A DNA stretch of 64,000 nucleotides from assembly GCF_049310885.1 (NCBI RefSeq), contig NZ_JBMDYO010000010.1, positions 1 through 64,000 of the forward strand, in the 5' to 3' direction. The translations under genes were made by a program, and so were the position numbers. Below, one piece after another: positions 16,180 through 24,943 of this stretch (position 1 is its first letter; each line of letters starts with the position of its first letter). The notes below the pieces were generated by a model that saw nothing but the letters and a program-made list of their open reading frames with translations, was not told the origin of the DNA and ran no database searches. Source of the stretch: CAYZJV01 sp049310885 (GTDB lineage Bacteria; Spirochaetota; Spirochaetia; Sphaerochaetales; Sphaerochaetaceae).

Positions 16180-16650
16180 TTACAGGGACTCCAAGAGATT
16201 GACCATTTCTACGGCTGATGTGGCCGCATCAAAGCCTTTGTTTCCAGCCTTGGTACCGGCCCGTTCAATCGCCTGCTCGATTGTATCGGTAGTGAGGACC
16301 CCGAAAATCACAGGCTTGGCAAAATCAAGTGAAATCCTGCCGATCCCTTTTGAAACCTCATTCGCCACAAAGTCAAAATGAGGTGTGCTCCCACGAATCA
16401 CGCATCCGAGACAGATGATTGCATCATATTTTTCTGTCATGAGCATCCGCTTGGCTACCAAGGGGATTTCGAAAGCCCCTGGACACCAAGCAATGTCAAT
16501 ATCGCTGTCTTGTGTCCCATGGCGGGATAGTGAGTCCAGGGCACCATCGACAAGACGAGAGGTAATAAAATCATTGAATCTTGCAACAACAATTCCAAAT
16601 CGCTTTCCCTGTGCGACCAGATTTCCTGAAAAAATTTGCTTTTCGTTCAT
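16180..16650 (-). CDS. ribH: 6,7-dimethyl-8-ribityllumazine synthase
   Basis: The 156-residue protein has lumazine synthase motifs: FGIVVARFND, CPGAFEIPL, IICLGCVIRGSTPHFDFV, PVIFGVLTTDT and KGFDAATSAVEM. It joins the pyrimidine from RibD with the four-carbon unit from RibB. I chose the ATG at 16650 because AAGGAG lies 9 nt before it. An in-frame extension to 16854 runs back into ribBA and is not real. Last gene of the rib operon. Confidence 0.95.
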   Translation of the reverse strand: MNEKQIFSGNLVAQGKRFGIVVARFNDFITSRLVDGALDSLSRHGTQDSDIDIAWCPGAFEIPLVAKRMLMTEKYDAIICLGCVIRGSTPHFDFVANEVSKGIGRISLDFAKPVIFGVLTTDTIEQAIERAGTKAGNKGFDAATSAVEMVNLLESL

Positions 16651-16687
16651 ATACATTTGCTCCTTAATCAAGTCTAGAGATGTATCT

Positions 16688-17911
16688 TCAGAGAAGATGT
16701 CCCATTTTTCTTGCCTTTGTATCCAGATAGTTCTTATTTGTATCATTGGAGGGAATAACAACAGGAACCCTATCAACAACCCTGATCCCATACGCTTCCA
16801 ATCCAGCCAGCTTCTGTGGGTTGTTGGTGACAAGTCGTATCGATTGTACTCCAAGATCCTTTAGCATGGCAGCGCCAACAAAATACTCTCGCTCATCTGC
16901 ATCAAAGCCTAAAGCAAGATTCGCATCCACCGTGTCAAGACCAGTCTCTTGGAGACGATATGTCCTCATCTTGTTCGGAAAACCGATTCCTCGTCCTTCC
17001 TGACGAAGATAGAGCAGGACTCCTTTCCCTTCATCTGCAATCATGTTCATGGATCTCTGCAACTGTTCTCCACAATCACAACGCAAGGAGTGGAACACAT
17101 CGCCTGTGAGACATTCTGAATGCAACCTGACCAAAACCGACGGATCTAAAGACAATTCCTCAAGATCTCCCATGACCAACGCCATGTGATGTTTTCCTGA
17201 AGGGAATTGGTAATATGTATAAGCCTTGAACATACCGTATTCCGTAGGCAATGATACTTCTGAGTCCCGAACGACATATTCCTTCCCTATTTTCCGCCAC
17301 GCAACCAATTGAGCCATCGTGATTATTGGCAAGGCATGGGCCTCGGCGAACACTTTCAAATCCTCAGTTCTCGCCATGGTCCCATCATCTTTGAGAATCT
17401 CACAAATGACAGCTGCAGGTTGCAATCCAGCCAAGCGAGCCAGATCCACCGCTGCTTCTGTATGACCCGGACGAACCAAAACTCCACCGTCAGCAGCGAT
17501 AAGCGGGAACACATGTCCAGGAACATGGAAATCCTCAGCCTTCGAAGCAGGCACTGCCAATTGTCTGATGCTCAAGGCTCTATCAGTAGCGCTTATCCCT
17601 GTTGTGGTTTCGATATGGTCCACTGACACAGTAAAGGCAGTCCCCATAGGATCTTTAAGCCTCTCAATCATCGAATCCCCGTTCCTGCCAATCATCGGAA
17701 ACAGCTTCAGTCGATCAGTAATGGTCTTAGCCAATGGGACACAAACCAACCCTCTTCCGTACGTTACCATAAAATTTATGATCTCAGGTGTTGCCAATTC
17801 AGCGGCAGCGATGAGGTCACCCTCGTGCTCCCTATGCTGATCATCGACAACCACTATAACCTTTCCGCTACGGATAGCGGCCAATGCTTCCTCAATACTA
17901 GAAAAATTCAT
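16688..17911 (-). CDS. ribBA: Bifunctional RibBA (DHBP synthase / GTP cyclohydrolase II)
   Basis: The 407-residue protein is a fusion. The N-terminal half is 3,4-dihydroxy-2-butanone 4-phosphate synthase (VVVDDQHREHEGDL, RPGHTEAAVDLARLAG). The C-terminal half from about 205 is GTP cyclohydrolase II, with the zinc site SECLTGDVFHSLRCDCGEQL and LRQEGRGIG. The start at 17911 follows AGGAG; the longer frame to 17950 overlaps ribE. It feeds both branches of riboflavin synthesis. Confidence 0.96.
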   Translation of the reverse strand: MNFSSIEEALAAIRSGKVIVVVDDQHREHEGDLIAAAELATPEIINFMVTYGRGLVCVPLAKTITDRLKLFPMIGRNGDSMIERLKDPMGTAFTVSVDHIETTTGISATDRALSIRQLAVPASKAEDFHVPGHVFPLIAADGGVLVRPGHTEAAVDLARLAGLQPAAVICEILKDDGTMARTEDLKVFAEAHALPIITMAQLVAWRKIGKEYVVRDSEVSLPTEYGMFKAYTYYQFPSGKHHMALVMGDLEELSLDPSVLVRLHSECLTGDVFHSLRCDCGEQLQRSMNMIADEGKGVLLYLRQEGRGIGFPNKMRTYRLQETGLDTVDANLALGFDADEREYFVGAAMLKDLGVQSIRLVTNNPQKLAGLEAYGIRVVDRVPVVIPSNDTNKNYLDTKARKMGHLL

Positions 17912-17933
17912 ATTCCTTTCTCCTAATTCCTCT

Positions 17934-18584
17934 TTACAACGTGAATCCATTTTCTTGTAAAAACGTCATACTCATCGTATCCTTTGTAGGGCTTGCCCTT
18001 TTGTTTCCTGCTGTGGTCAACAACCGTTGGACGTACTTGCCAAGCTGGTCACACTCAACATTCACCAAATCTCCGACCTTCTTGCTGGCAAGCGTAGTAT
18101 GGGTTTTCGTATGTCCGACAAGGGATATCGCTACTTGGGTATGATCGAGATGGGCAACGGTAAGGCTTATGCCATCGATGGCGATGGAGCCCTTTTCGAT
18201 GACGTAAGGCTCAAGATGCAAGGGAATTTTGACCGTAACCAATCTGGCGTCCTGTTCCTGTCTGGAATTCACTATGGTAGCCGTTGCGTCAACATGGCCA
18301 GATACCAGATGGCCACCCAACCGGTCCCCCATCCGGACAGCCCTTTCGAGATTCACCTGCATGCCTGGTTTCAAGAAACCCAAATTTGTAGTGCTCATGG
18401 TTACTGGCATGATCTCCGCACCAATTTCCAGTGAATCGTAGCCTACAATCGTAAGGCAGACCCCATTTACAGCGATGCTGTCACCAAGTGCCAGACTGTC
18501 CTGCATCATTCGACAGCCAATATGTAATATATTTCCTTGAAGTCCCCTAACAGAACCGACTTCTTCAATCAACCCGGTAAACAT
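17934..18584 (-). CDS. ribE: Riboflavin synthase alpha chain
   Basis: The 216-residue protein starts MFTGLIEEVGSV and shows the tandem half-repeats of riboflavin synthase, with SIAVNGVCLTIV in the first and SIAIDGISLTVA in the second, plus GGHLVSGHVD. It dismutates two lumazines into riboflavin. AAGGAGG precedes the start, inside the ribD 3' end (16-bp overlap), suggesting translational coupling. The last 20 residues are unusually polar compared with the family. Confidence 0.95.
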   Translation of the reverse strand: MFTGLIEEVGSVRGLQGNILHIGCRMMQDSLALGDSIAVNGVCLTIVGYDSLEIGAEIMPVTMSTTNLGFLKPGMQVNLERAVRMGDRLGGHLVSGHVDATATIVNSRQEQDARLVTVKIPLHLEPYVIEKGSIAIDGISLTVAHLDHTQVAISLVGHTKTHTTLASKKVGDLVNVECDQLGKYVQRLLTTAGNKRASPTKDTMSMTFLQENGFTL

Positions 18585-19690
18585 GAGGTCCTCCTTCTCG
18601 GATATGCTTCAATCATGATGTCGCAACCAATGGTAGATACACTTGCAATCTCGAACTTGCTAGATTCTGCCAGTTTACTGATGCCCTCCCCCTCTACAGG
18701 TGTACGCGCATCCTTGCCTCCAATGATGGTAGGAGCGATGAATACCAACATTTTCTGTACGGCGTTTGCACGGACGAAGGATTCCGCAAGAGTTCCCCCT
18801 CCCTCAACAAGCAGGCTGTCTATTCCTCTTTCAGCCAAGGCCTCCAATGTATGTTTTATCTGTTGCAACCGATCGGACGCAGCAATCACAATTACTTCCG
18901 CTCCTGCAGAACGATAGGACTCAACCTTCTTAGATGAAATCGCTGTCGTAGCGACTATGATTAGAGGGGCTTGATTGATTGTCTGGAATAATTTGGCGTC
19001 CAAGGGGGTCTTCCCGGTCGAATCCATCACCACCCTGACAGGATTTCTGGGATGACCATCCTCAGTACGGGTGGTAAGGAGTGGATTATCCTTCAAAACA
19101 GTTCCAACACCCACCATGATGGCGGAAATCGTATTCCGTAGCCGATGCACATAGGTTCTAGAGTACTTGGAAGTGATCCAACGGCTTTCGCCTGTTTTTG
19201 TGGCAATCTTGCCATCAAGACTCATTGCAGTCTTGATGATTACGAAGGGAGTCTTTGTGCTTATGAAATGGAGAAATACCTCATTCTGCTTTTGGGCTTG
19301 TTCTGCGAGCAGGCCACAAGATACCTCAATCCCTTGTCTTTCAAGATATGCAAACCCATTCCCATTGACCAACGGGTTTGGATCGGGAAGAGCACATACG
19401 ACCCTTTGCACTTTAGCTGCAGCAATCGCCTCGCAACAGGGTGGGGTCTTGCCATGATGAGAACAAGGCTCCAGCGTAACATAGAGAGTACTCCCTTCAG
19501 CCTCCTTCCCTGCTGCTTGGAGTGCATGAATCTCTGCATGTGGCCCTCCGTAACGTTGGTGATAGCCTTCAGAAATAATTTTCCCATTTTTTACAAGTAC
19601 AGCACCCACCAACGGATTGGGACTTGTATATCCCCTTCCCATTTCTGCAAGCTCGAGTGCCCTACTCATAAATTGTTCTTCATTGCTCAT
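18569..19690 (-). CDS. ribD: Bifunctional deaminase/reductase RibD
   Basis: The 373-residue protein has the deaminase domain first, with HAEIHAL and PCSHHGKTPPCC zinc ligands. The reductase domain from about 150 follows, with TAMSLDGKIAT, VGVGTVLKDNP and a late VEGGGTLAESF. It carries out the second and third steps of the pyrimidine branch. The ATG at 19690 follows AAGGGG, which is itself part of the riboswitch terminator stem. The in-frame start at 19735 would place coding sequence across that terminator and is rejected. Confidence 0.95.
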   Translation of the reverse strand: MSNEEQFMSRALELAEMGRGYTSPNPLVGAVLVKNGKIISEGYHQRYGGPHAEIHALQAAGKEAEGSTLYVTLEPCSHHGKTPPCCEAIAAAKVQRVVCALPDPNPLVNGNGFAYLERQGIEVSCGLLAEQAQKQNEVFLHFISTKTPFVIIKTAMSLDGKIATKTGESRWITSKYSRTYVHRLRNTISAIMVGVGTVLKDNPLLTTRTEDGHPRNPVRVVMDSTGKTPLDAKLFQTINQAPLIIVATTAISSKKVESYRSAGAEVIVIAASDRLQQIKHTLEALAERGIDSLLVEGGGTLAESFVRANAVQKMLVFIAPTIIGGKDARTPVEGEGISKLAESSKFEIASVSTIGCDIMIEAYPRRRTSCLPG

Positions 19691-19722
19691 AAAAAAACCC
19701 CTTGAAACAATTCTTTCAAGGG
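19691..19722 (-). terminator. Riboswitch terminator abutting the ribD start codon
   Basis: On the minus strand a perfect 9-bp stem CCCTTGAAA / TTTCAAGGG with a 6-nt loop ends in a run of seven T and is followed immediately by ATG. The 3' arm contains the AAGGGG ribosome site. The same hairpin can therefore stop transcription and hide the Shine-Dalgarno. Confidence 0.85.
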
Positions 19723-19792
19723 TAATACATTGCATGGATTAAAAGAAAAATAACCGAACACAGGAGTAATCCTGTATCGGAGAAATTTCAAT

Positions 19793-19914
19793 TCTTCTTC
19801 CATCCAGACTTTGACTGTCGGCTTCGGAGTTTGACCGAATCAACCCAAACGGGTTCGCGGGCTTGCAGCATGGCTGCCTACCGCCGGTAAGGAATTACAC
19901 CTGACCCTGAAGAA
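19793..19914 (-). promoter_or_regulatory. FMN riboswitch (RFN element)
   Basis: On the minus strand the conserved RFN blocks appear in order: AGGGTCAGGTG, AATTCC..ACCGGCGGTA, a variable stem, AGCCCGCGAACC, GGTCAAACTCCGAAGCCGAC, and AGTCTGGATG near the end. It binds FMN and lowers expression of ribD-ribE-ribBA-ribH. The expression platform is the terminator at 19691-19722. A 6-bp hairpin (ACAGGA/TCCTGT) between the two may be part of the switching helix. Confidence 0.95.
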
Positions 19915-19958
19915 CTTTGTTTCAATCAATCATCTATACTGACGATTGATTCTATAAT

Positions 19959-19987
19959 AGTTAATCACTTCAGTAAAATCATGTCAA
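19959..19987 (-). promoter_or_regulatory. Possible promoter of the rib operon
   Basis: On the minus strand TTGACA (19987-19982) stands 17 bp before TTAACT (19964-19959), about 45 bp upstream of the riboswitch. The -35 is perfect but the -10 is weak; TATTAT a few bases further is an alternative. Confidence 0.4.
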
Positions 19988-20278
19988 TAGGCAATCCCCT
20001 TCCGGACAACGCGCCCGATGAGAACTGCAGTTGGGGTGCGAAGAAGAATTCCCAGGGCAAAGCGGTCTACTGGAGAAGGAGAAAACAAATGAAACCGCTC
20101 ATGAGAGCATCGATTTGATTCTCCCTAAAGCTGATAAGTGATCTACCTATACTGCTGGCAGTAAGATATATTTGAAGGGGTACGGTCCTTTTGGGAAACC
20201 AGCCAGCAAAAGATTTTCTGAGCTGCCATAACGAGCAGGTGTATATTGGGCAAGAACTATTTGGACAAGTATTCCCTG
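19988..20278. other. Intergenic region between rib leader and panD
   Basis: About 290 bases with no convincing gene. Open frames here lack ribosome sites and family resemblance. I see no clear terminator for the pan operon either. Confidence 0.5.
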
Positions 20279-20638
20279 TCATGCTTTTGGAATATTTTCC
20301 TTGATGCTGTTGCTCTCTCCAAGGATAACAATCTTGGGTTGCCACGATTCTGCATCCTTGCTTTCTATATGCGTGTACGCAACGATGATCACTTTATCGC
20401 CTGCCACCACCAACCGGGCCGCGGCGCCATTTAGACAGATCTCACTCTCCTTACCATTGATGATGTAGGTGGAAAAGCGGGCCCCGTTGTTCATATTGAG
20501 GATATCCACCTTTTCGTGTAAAAACATACCAGCCTTTTTGTAGAGAAAGGGATCTATGGAAATTGATCCTTCATAATTGATATTCGCTCCGGTCACCGTC
20601 GCCTGATGTAGTTTGGATTTTAGGACTTCAATTATCAT
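20279..20638 (-). CDS. panD: Aspartate 1-decarboxylase
   Basis: The 119-residue proenzyme has the self-cleavage site Gly24-Ser25 within NYEGSISID, giving the pyruvoyl group, plus KSKLHQATVT at the start and GAAARLV in the middle. It makes beta-alanine for PanC. The ATG at 20638 follows AGGAG; the longer frame is discarded. Last gene of the pantothenate/CoA operon. No separate activator gene is seen in the window. Confidence 0.95.
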   Translation of the reverse strand: MIIEVLKSKLHQATVTGANINYEGSISIDPFLYKKAGMFLHEKVDILNMNNGARFSTYIINGKESEICLNGAAARLVVAGDKVIIVAYTHIESKDAESWQPKIVILGESNSIKENIPKA

Positions 20639-20678
20639 ACAAGTACTCCTATGAGATACGCTTGCCATCTTGGCAGCC

Positions 20679-21449
20679 TTATGTATTGAGTTCTAGTGCT
20701 TTCTTTAAGCCAAGCAAAACCAGATTGGGTTGAATCTCTGTAAAAAGCCCTGTCGATTCAAAGAGTCGGGAAAAGCCCCCTGTTCCTAGAACAACAGGTT
20801 TTCGCCCATTGAAACATTCACTTTCAAACCGCTGGATAAACTCCTTGATCAATCCAATATGACCATTGAATAGACCTGACTGAATCGCTTCGATTGTTGA
20901 ACTACCACAGGATTTTTCAGGGCATATGATTTCAACGGAAGGAAGTTTTGCAGTCCCGGTTTCAAGTGCGAGCATAGACATCTTGAGTCCAGGAGCGATA
21001 GCCCCTCCCAGATAATTCCTATCGAATGTGATGGCATCGAATGTGGTGGCGGTTCCCAAGTCGATTATGATGAGGTCTCTATTGGGGTACAACGAAATAC
21101 CACCGATAGCATTGGCTATCCTGTCAGCACCCACATCCTTAGGGTTGTTGTAACGAATCTTTAGCCCGGTTTTTATCCCAGTCTGCACAAAGAAGGCCTC
21201 TTTCTTAAAATATTTCAAACACGCGCTCCCCAGGGAATGGTTCAGGGAAGGAACCACACTGCAGCAAACAATCTCGCTGACCTCAAAGGGGTCGTATCCA
21301 TTTTCCCTAATGGCGCTTCTTAGGAATATCCCAAGCTCGTCGGAGCTGGTTCCCAGACTCGTTATCCTCCTGAATTGAAGGATAAGATTGTCATCTTTGA
21401 AAAGGCCTCCCAACAATTGGGTGTTGCCTACATCTATCGTCAGAATCAT
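20679..21449 (-). CDS. coaX: Type III pantothenate kinase
   Basis: The 256-residue protein has the CoaX motifs DVGNTQ at the start (phosphate 1), GADRIANA, and DLGTATTFDAI, within an actin-like fold. It phosphorylates pantothenate, the first committed CoA step, and unlike CoaA is not feedback-inhibited by CoA. Its start overlaps the coaB stop by 4 bp, so the genes are translationally coupled. Confidence 0.95.
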   Translation of the reverse strand: MILTIDVGNTQLLGGLFKDDNLILQFRRITSLGTSSDELGIFLRSAIRENGYDPFEVSEIVCCSVVPSLNHSLGSACLKYFKKEAFFVQTGIKTGLKIRYNNPKDVGADRIANAIGGISLYPNRDLIIIDLGTATTFDAITFDRNYLGGAIAPGLKMSMLALETGTAKLPSVEIICPEKSCGSSTIEAIQSGLFNGHIGLIKEFIQRFESECFNGRKPVVLGTGGFSRLFESTGLFTEIQPNLVLLGLKKALELNT

Positions 21450-22135
21450 ACACTGTCTCCTTGTATTTCGTTGGCTATCATGGTCAGGATGTCCGCCAAT
21501 TCCTGTTTCGTCTGCCCTTGATACCTACATTCCAGGTCCTTACCGCTCTTTTTTCGATATATGCAGACCGGGTGCCGGTCCCCGGTTATTTCAGATAGGT
21601 CATTTGATACCACAAAGTCTATATCCGTCCTCTTAAGAAGGGCATATGCTAGCTCTTCCCGCACTTTGCCAGGGGCGGCATTGGTCAACTTGAAGCCGAC
21701 AATTCTGCAAGCTTTGTTTCTTGACCACGATGCAAGACTATCGATAATCTTAGGGTTCCCTTTCAGACGGATCACCACATCCGAGCCCGATTCTATTTTA
21801 CCTACACTGCCTGAGGGATACCCAATGCCATTGATCGTGACGGTGTCTACACTAAAGTCACTCACCGCTGCGGCATGGATGATCATATCGAACGAGTGTT
21901 GGCCAAGGACCTGTTGAAGGGTGCCTGCTAGGTCTTGAAATGTCCTGTAGCTATACAGGATGACGGATTTTTGTGGCTTTACAGCACGTTGGGAGAAAAC
22001 CGCCGTCACCGAAAAGTTTTTTGCAACAAGATGGTCACAAAGAAACGCCGCCGTTTTTCCTGAGGAGAAATTACAAATGCTACGCACCCCGTCGATGGGT
22101 TCTTCGCAACCTCCCCCGGTAATTAGGATACGCAT
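21446..22135 (-). CDS. coaB: Stand-alone phosphopantothenate-cysteine ligase
   Basis: The 229-residue protein has the CoaB start ILITGGGCEEPIDGVRSICN, the FSSGKTAAFL motif, AAAVSDF, and IVGFKLT with the lysine/nucleotide region. It joins cysteine to 4'-phosphopantothenate. In most bacteria CoaB is the C-terminal half of the Dfp fusion; here it is a separate gene next to coaC. Confidence 0.92.
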   Translation of the reverse strand: MRILITGGGCEEPIDGVRSICNFSSGKTAAFLCDHLVAKNFSVTAVFSQRAVKPQKSVILYSYRTFQDLAGTLQQVLGQHSFDMIIHAAAVSDFSVDTVTINGIGYPSGSVGKIESGSDVVIRLKGNPKIIDSLASWSRNKACRIVGFKLTNAAPGKVREELAYALLKRTDIDFVVSNDLSEITGDRHPVCIYRKKSGKDLECRYQGQTKQELADILTMIANEIQGDSV

Positions 22136-22674
22136 AGAGCACTCTCAATCTGTGCAAAGACAAATTCCGGGGCGATCAGCCTTCCTTTTCCTATCGTACC
22201 GCAGGCAAGCCTACCTTCTTCAGTGGGGAAAATCAAAGCCCCCCAATCCTGGAGTTTTTGTAGCGAAGAACAGACAGAGGGGTGAGCGAACATCTCACTG
22301 TTCATAGCTGGAGCGAGCCACAAAGGTTTGTTGAAATTGTTGGCAAGACAAATACTGCCGAACAGATCATCGCAAAGACCTGCGGCAAGTCTGTTCAAAA
22401 GATTGGCCGAGGCCGGATAGGCCAAGATAAGGTCAGCCCATTTCTGGGCAAGCGTGATATGGGGAGTAAAGTCAGGAACCCCACCAAAAAGGTCGGTCAG
22501 GACCGGACGTCCGGTTATGCCTTCGAGAGTCGCCTTGCCAATGAATTGTAACGCCGCCTGCGAAGCCGTGGTCTGCACGCAATAGTCGGCTTTGACTAAA
22601 AGCGAGGCCAGCGTGCAGGTCTTGAAGCAGGAGATGGATCCCGATAAGTGGATGAGAATATTACCTTTTGACAT
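22123..22674 (-). CDS. coaC: Stand-alone phosphopantothenoylcysteine decarboxylase
   Basis: The 183-residue flavoprotein shows GSISCFKT, the catalytic HITLAQKWADL His, PASANLLNRLAAGLCDDL, PLWLAPAMNSEMF, and a late RLACGTIGKGRL carrying the active-site Cys. It decarboxylates the CoaB product to 4'-phosphopantetheine. I use the ATG at 22674, embedded in the panC stop region behind GAGG; a TTG two codons earlier is less likely. Confidence 0.92.
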   Translation of the reverse strand: MSKGNILIHLSGSISCFKTCTLASLLVKADYCVQTTASQAALQFIGKATLEGITGRPVLTDLFGGVPDFTPHITLAQKWADLILAYPASANLLNRLAAGLCDDLFGSICLANNFNKPLWLAPAMNSEMFAHPSVCSSLQKLQDWGALIFPTEEGRLACGTIGKGRLIAPEFVFAQIESALCVS

Positions 22675-23416
22675 TATCAATCAACCTCACTTCTTCTAAA
22701 AATACCGCTCCAAAAACCCTTCCGTCATATTCTTCGACATAATCCACCGTGAAACCGTCTGATTCAAGAAGCTGTTGTATCTCATCTAGTGGTTTCCCTG
22801 AGGACAGCGCCTGATAAAATTTGGGGGCTTTGCGTCGATCTGCTTCGGATAACAGCCGATTACGGGAGCTCAATGCCAGACCGGAAGCCTCGCGCACCAA
22901 CGGACAGTCCATAATCTGGGTCGGTAAAAAAAAGGCCTCCGCCATGCCTTTTATCAGCAGGAACTGTTGATAGTCTTTTTCACCAAAGTAAGCCCGTGTT
23001 GGTCCTATGATAGTAAGCAACTTCATGACTACGGTAAGGACTCCATCGAAATGTCCAGGTCGCGTCGCGCCGCATAAGCGGGTGCTCAGTTCTGTTTCCC
23101 TAATCTGGTAACGGAAATCATCAGGATACATATCGGTATAGTCGGGGGAAAAAAGAATATCGGTCCCTTCCTGCTCAAGAAGTCGGCAGTCATCTTCAAA
23201 CGTGCGGGGATATGCACTAAGATCCTGTTTATTGTTGAACTGAGTGGGATTCACGAATATGCTGGCCACTGTGATGGAGTTTTCTGACCGGCATTTTCGA
23301 ATGAGTGAAAGATGCCCAGCATGTAAGGCTCCCATGGTGGGAACCAATCCTACCGTGGCAGAGCCCATTCTTTGTCGTTCCCTTTGCCATTCGTTGGGTG
23401 TCCGTATAATTTTCAT
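22661..23416 (-). CDS. panC: Pantoate-beta-alanine ligase
   Basis: The 251-residue protein has the PanC signatures VPTMGALHAGHLSLI, VNPTQF, GATRPGHFDGVLTVV, FGEKDYQQ and SSRNRLLS. It condenses pantoate with beta-alanine, using ATP. It is slightly short of the usual ~280 residues because the C-terminal domain is trimmed, but all active-site motifs remain. ATGA overlap with panB. Confidence 0.95.
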   Translation of the reverse strand: MKIIRTPNEWQRERQRMGSATVGLVPTMGALHAGHLSLIRKCRSENSITVASIFVNPTQFNNKQDLSAYPRTFEDDCRLLEQEGTDILFSPDYTDMYPDDFRYQIRETELSTRLCGATRPGHFDGVLTVVMKLLTIIGPTRAYFGEKDYQQFLLIKGMAEAFFLPTQIMDCPLVREASGLALSSRNRLLSEADRRKAPKFYQALSSGKPLDEIQQLLESDGFTVDYVEEYDGRVFGAVFLEEVRLIDNVKR

Positions 23417-24246
23417 ACGCTGAACACCTCGCTTTCGGAGGGGAAAGAACCGTCGGAGATATCGCTGCAGTAGGAATTAAGGGCGTTGGCTACCAAATCA
23501 GCTCCAGAAATATACTGTCGGACGAAAGTAGTCTTAGTATCAGATAGCCCAAGAAGGTCATGCAGAACCAGAACCTGACCGTCAACTTCTCGACCTGCCC
23601 CTATTCCTATAACGGGGATGGTCAATGATCGTGCTATCTCGCCTCCCAGGTATTCGGGGATACATTCGAGAACGAGAGAGAAACATCCCAATTCTTCTAA
23701 TTTGAGCGCTTGGGACTTGATGTCTTGCGCAGCCTGTATTTCTCGGCCTTGGACTTTATAGCCGCCAAGGCTATGATAAAACTGTGGGGTAAGGCCAAGG
23801 TGACCCATGACGGGGATCCCCGAATGAATAAGATGGGTGATAGTATCCTCATGACCAGTGAGGCCCTCGATCTTTACCGCATCCGCTCCGGCTTGCATGA
23901 GCTCTCCAGCGGCTTCTACAGCGGATGGGATCCCTTTGCGGAAACTGAGAAACGGCATGTCGGCTACAAGGAACTTATTTGGAAGACCGTTTCGCACTGC
24001 TTTGGTGTGGTCCCTCATCATGTTTATGGTAGCTGGAATAGTGGTTTTTTCACCATACACCACCATGGCACAACTGTCTCCTACCAATACACAGTCAATG
24101 TCGGTCTTTGTGATTATTTTCGCAAAGGCGGCATCATAGCAAGTGACCATTGAGATTTTTTGATGGGTTTTCTTACGTTTTATAAAACCAGGGGCGGTTA
24201 AGGTAATGGAGTTTTTCACTCCATCCTTTTTCTGAGTAGTGTCCAT
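23413..24246 (-). CDS. panB: 3-methyl-2-oxobutanoate hydroxymethyltransferase
   Basis: The 277-residue TIM-barrel enzyme shows MVTCYDAAFA, VLVGDSCAMVVYG, FLVADMPF, AVKIEG, PVMGHLGLTPQ, and PVIGIGAGREVDGQVLVLHD. It makes ketopantoate. First gene of the panB-panC-coaC-coaB-coaX-panD operon; AAAAGGA precedes the start. No panE is in the operon, so ketopantoate reduction must come from elsewhere (PanE or IlvC outside the window). Confidence 0.96.
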   Translation of the reverse strand: MDTTQKKDGVKNSITLTAPGFIKRKKTHQKISMVTCYDAAFAKIITKTDIDCVLVGDSCAMVVYGEKTTIPATINMMRDHTKAVRNGLPNKFLVADMPFLSFRKGIPSAVEAAGELMQAGADAVKIEGLTGHEDTITHLIHSGIPVMGHLGLTPQFYHSLGGYKVQGREIQAAQDIKSQALKLEELGCFSLVLECIPEYLGGEIARSLTIPVIGIGAGREVDGQVLVLHDLLGLSDTKTTFVRQYISGADLVANALNSYCSDISDGSFPSESEVFSV

Positions 24247-24502
24247 AGTACCTGTCCTTTTGGATCAAGTCTGATCGGGTAAGCTTTTGTAAAAAACCAG
24301 TGGGCTTTGAATCATCGTCCCAACGGGATCGGTGTTCATACAAAGCATACCAATATGGGAGGGCAATGACAAGAGCTGGTAATTGCCTCACTCTTTATTG
24401 CCCAAAGGTACTCCCAAAGGAAAAGGGCCTATAGCTAAGCAAGCTGAAAGGACTCGGTGCCCAGATGGAGAACCTGCGCATTGGAGATGGACGGTATATA
24501 AT
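24247..24502. other. Upstream region of panB, no gene seen
   Basis: About 250 bases with short frames only. It should hold the pan operon promoter, but I cannot pick out convincing boxes. Confidence 0.4.
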
Positions 24503-24580
24503 GATAACATCGTAAGCCAGCTATCCACATTGGAGTTCATCCAAGACAGGAAGAATCTGTGTATTCTAGGTGAAAATTGA
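24503..24580 (+). pseudogene. Possible IS21-type istB fragment
   Basis: The stretch reads SQLSTLEFIQDRKNLCILGEN before a stop. This resembles the segment just before the Walker A loop of IstB helper ATPases, where LATLxFI is followed by NxxxLGP. The Walker A itself is absent. A 25-residue remnant at best; the reading is tentative. Confidence 0.35.
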
Positions 24581-24734
24581 CAGTAATAGAAACTGCCCCT
24601 ATACTATTTTCGTAACGACAAGGACAAGCAATACAATAACCAGAGATGATAAACAAAACTTTTTTGACATACTTCTCCTAACAGTTACTCATAATTAGCA
24701 ATCTAAGTATTTGATAGCAGGAACTATATACTCA

Positions 24735-24943
24735 TTACCATCTTATATTTATCTTACTATGTTTCTCCGGCAGCTCAACTGCTACAAGTTCATCAGGCTT
24801 GTGTTTAACTGCAGGTAATGGGTGAAAAGTCTGCACTGATGCATTTACTTTCCCACCGATTCCATTCGTATCAACTATTACAAAATACCGGCCGTTCTCC
24901 GGGATCCGAAACCTCAAAGGAGACTTCCTGGCTATTCCCCTTC
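24735..24943 (-). pseudogene. Possible C-terminal fragment of a DUF1883-like protein
   Basis: Read on the minus strand, the frame contains PLRFRIPENGRYFVIVDTNG, reminiscent of the C-terminal strand pair of DUF1883 proteins, followed by a lysine-rich tail. No proper start or N-terminus is present, and the fragment begins where an ABC ATPase fragment ends. It is a joint of two broken genes. Confidence 0.3.

Noticed and set aside
20067..20345. 92-codon minus-strand frame beyond panD
   Set aside because: Overlaps panD in another frame and lacks a start signal; no family.
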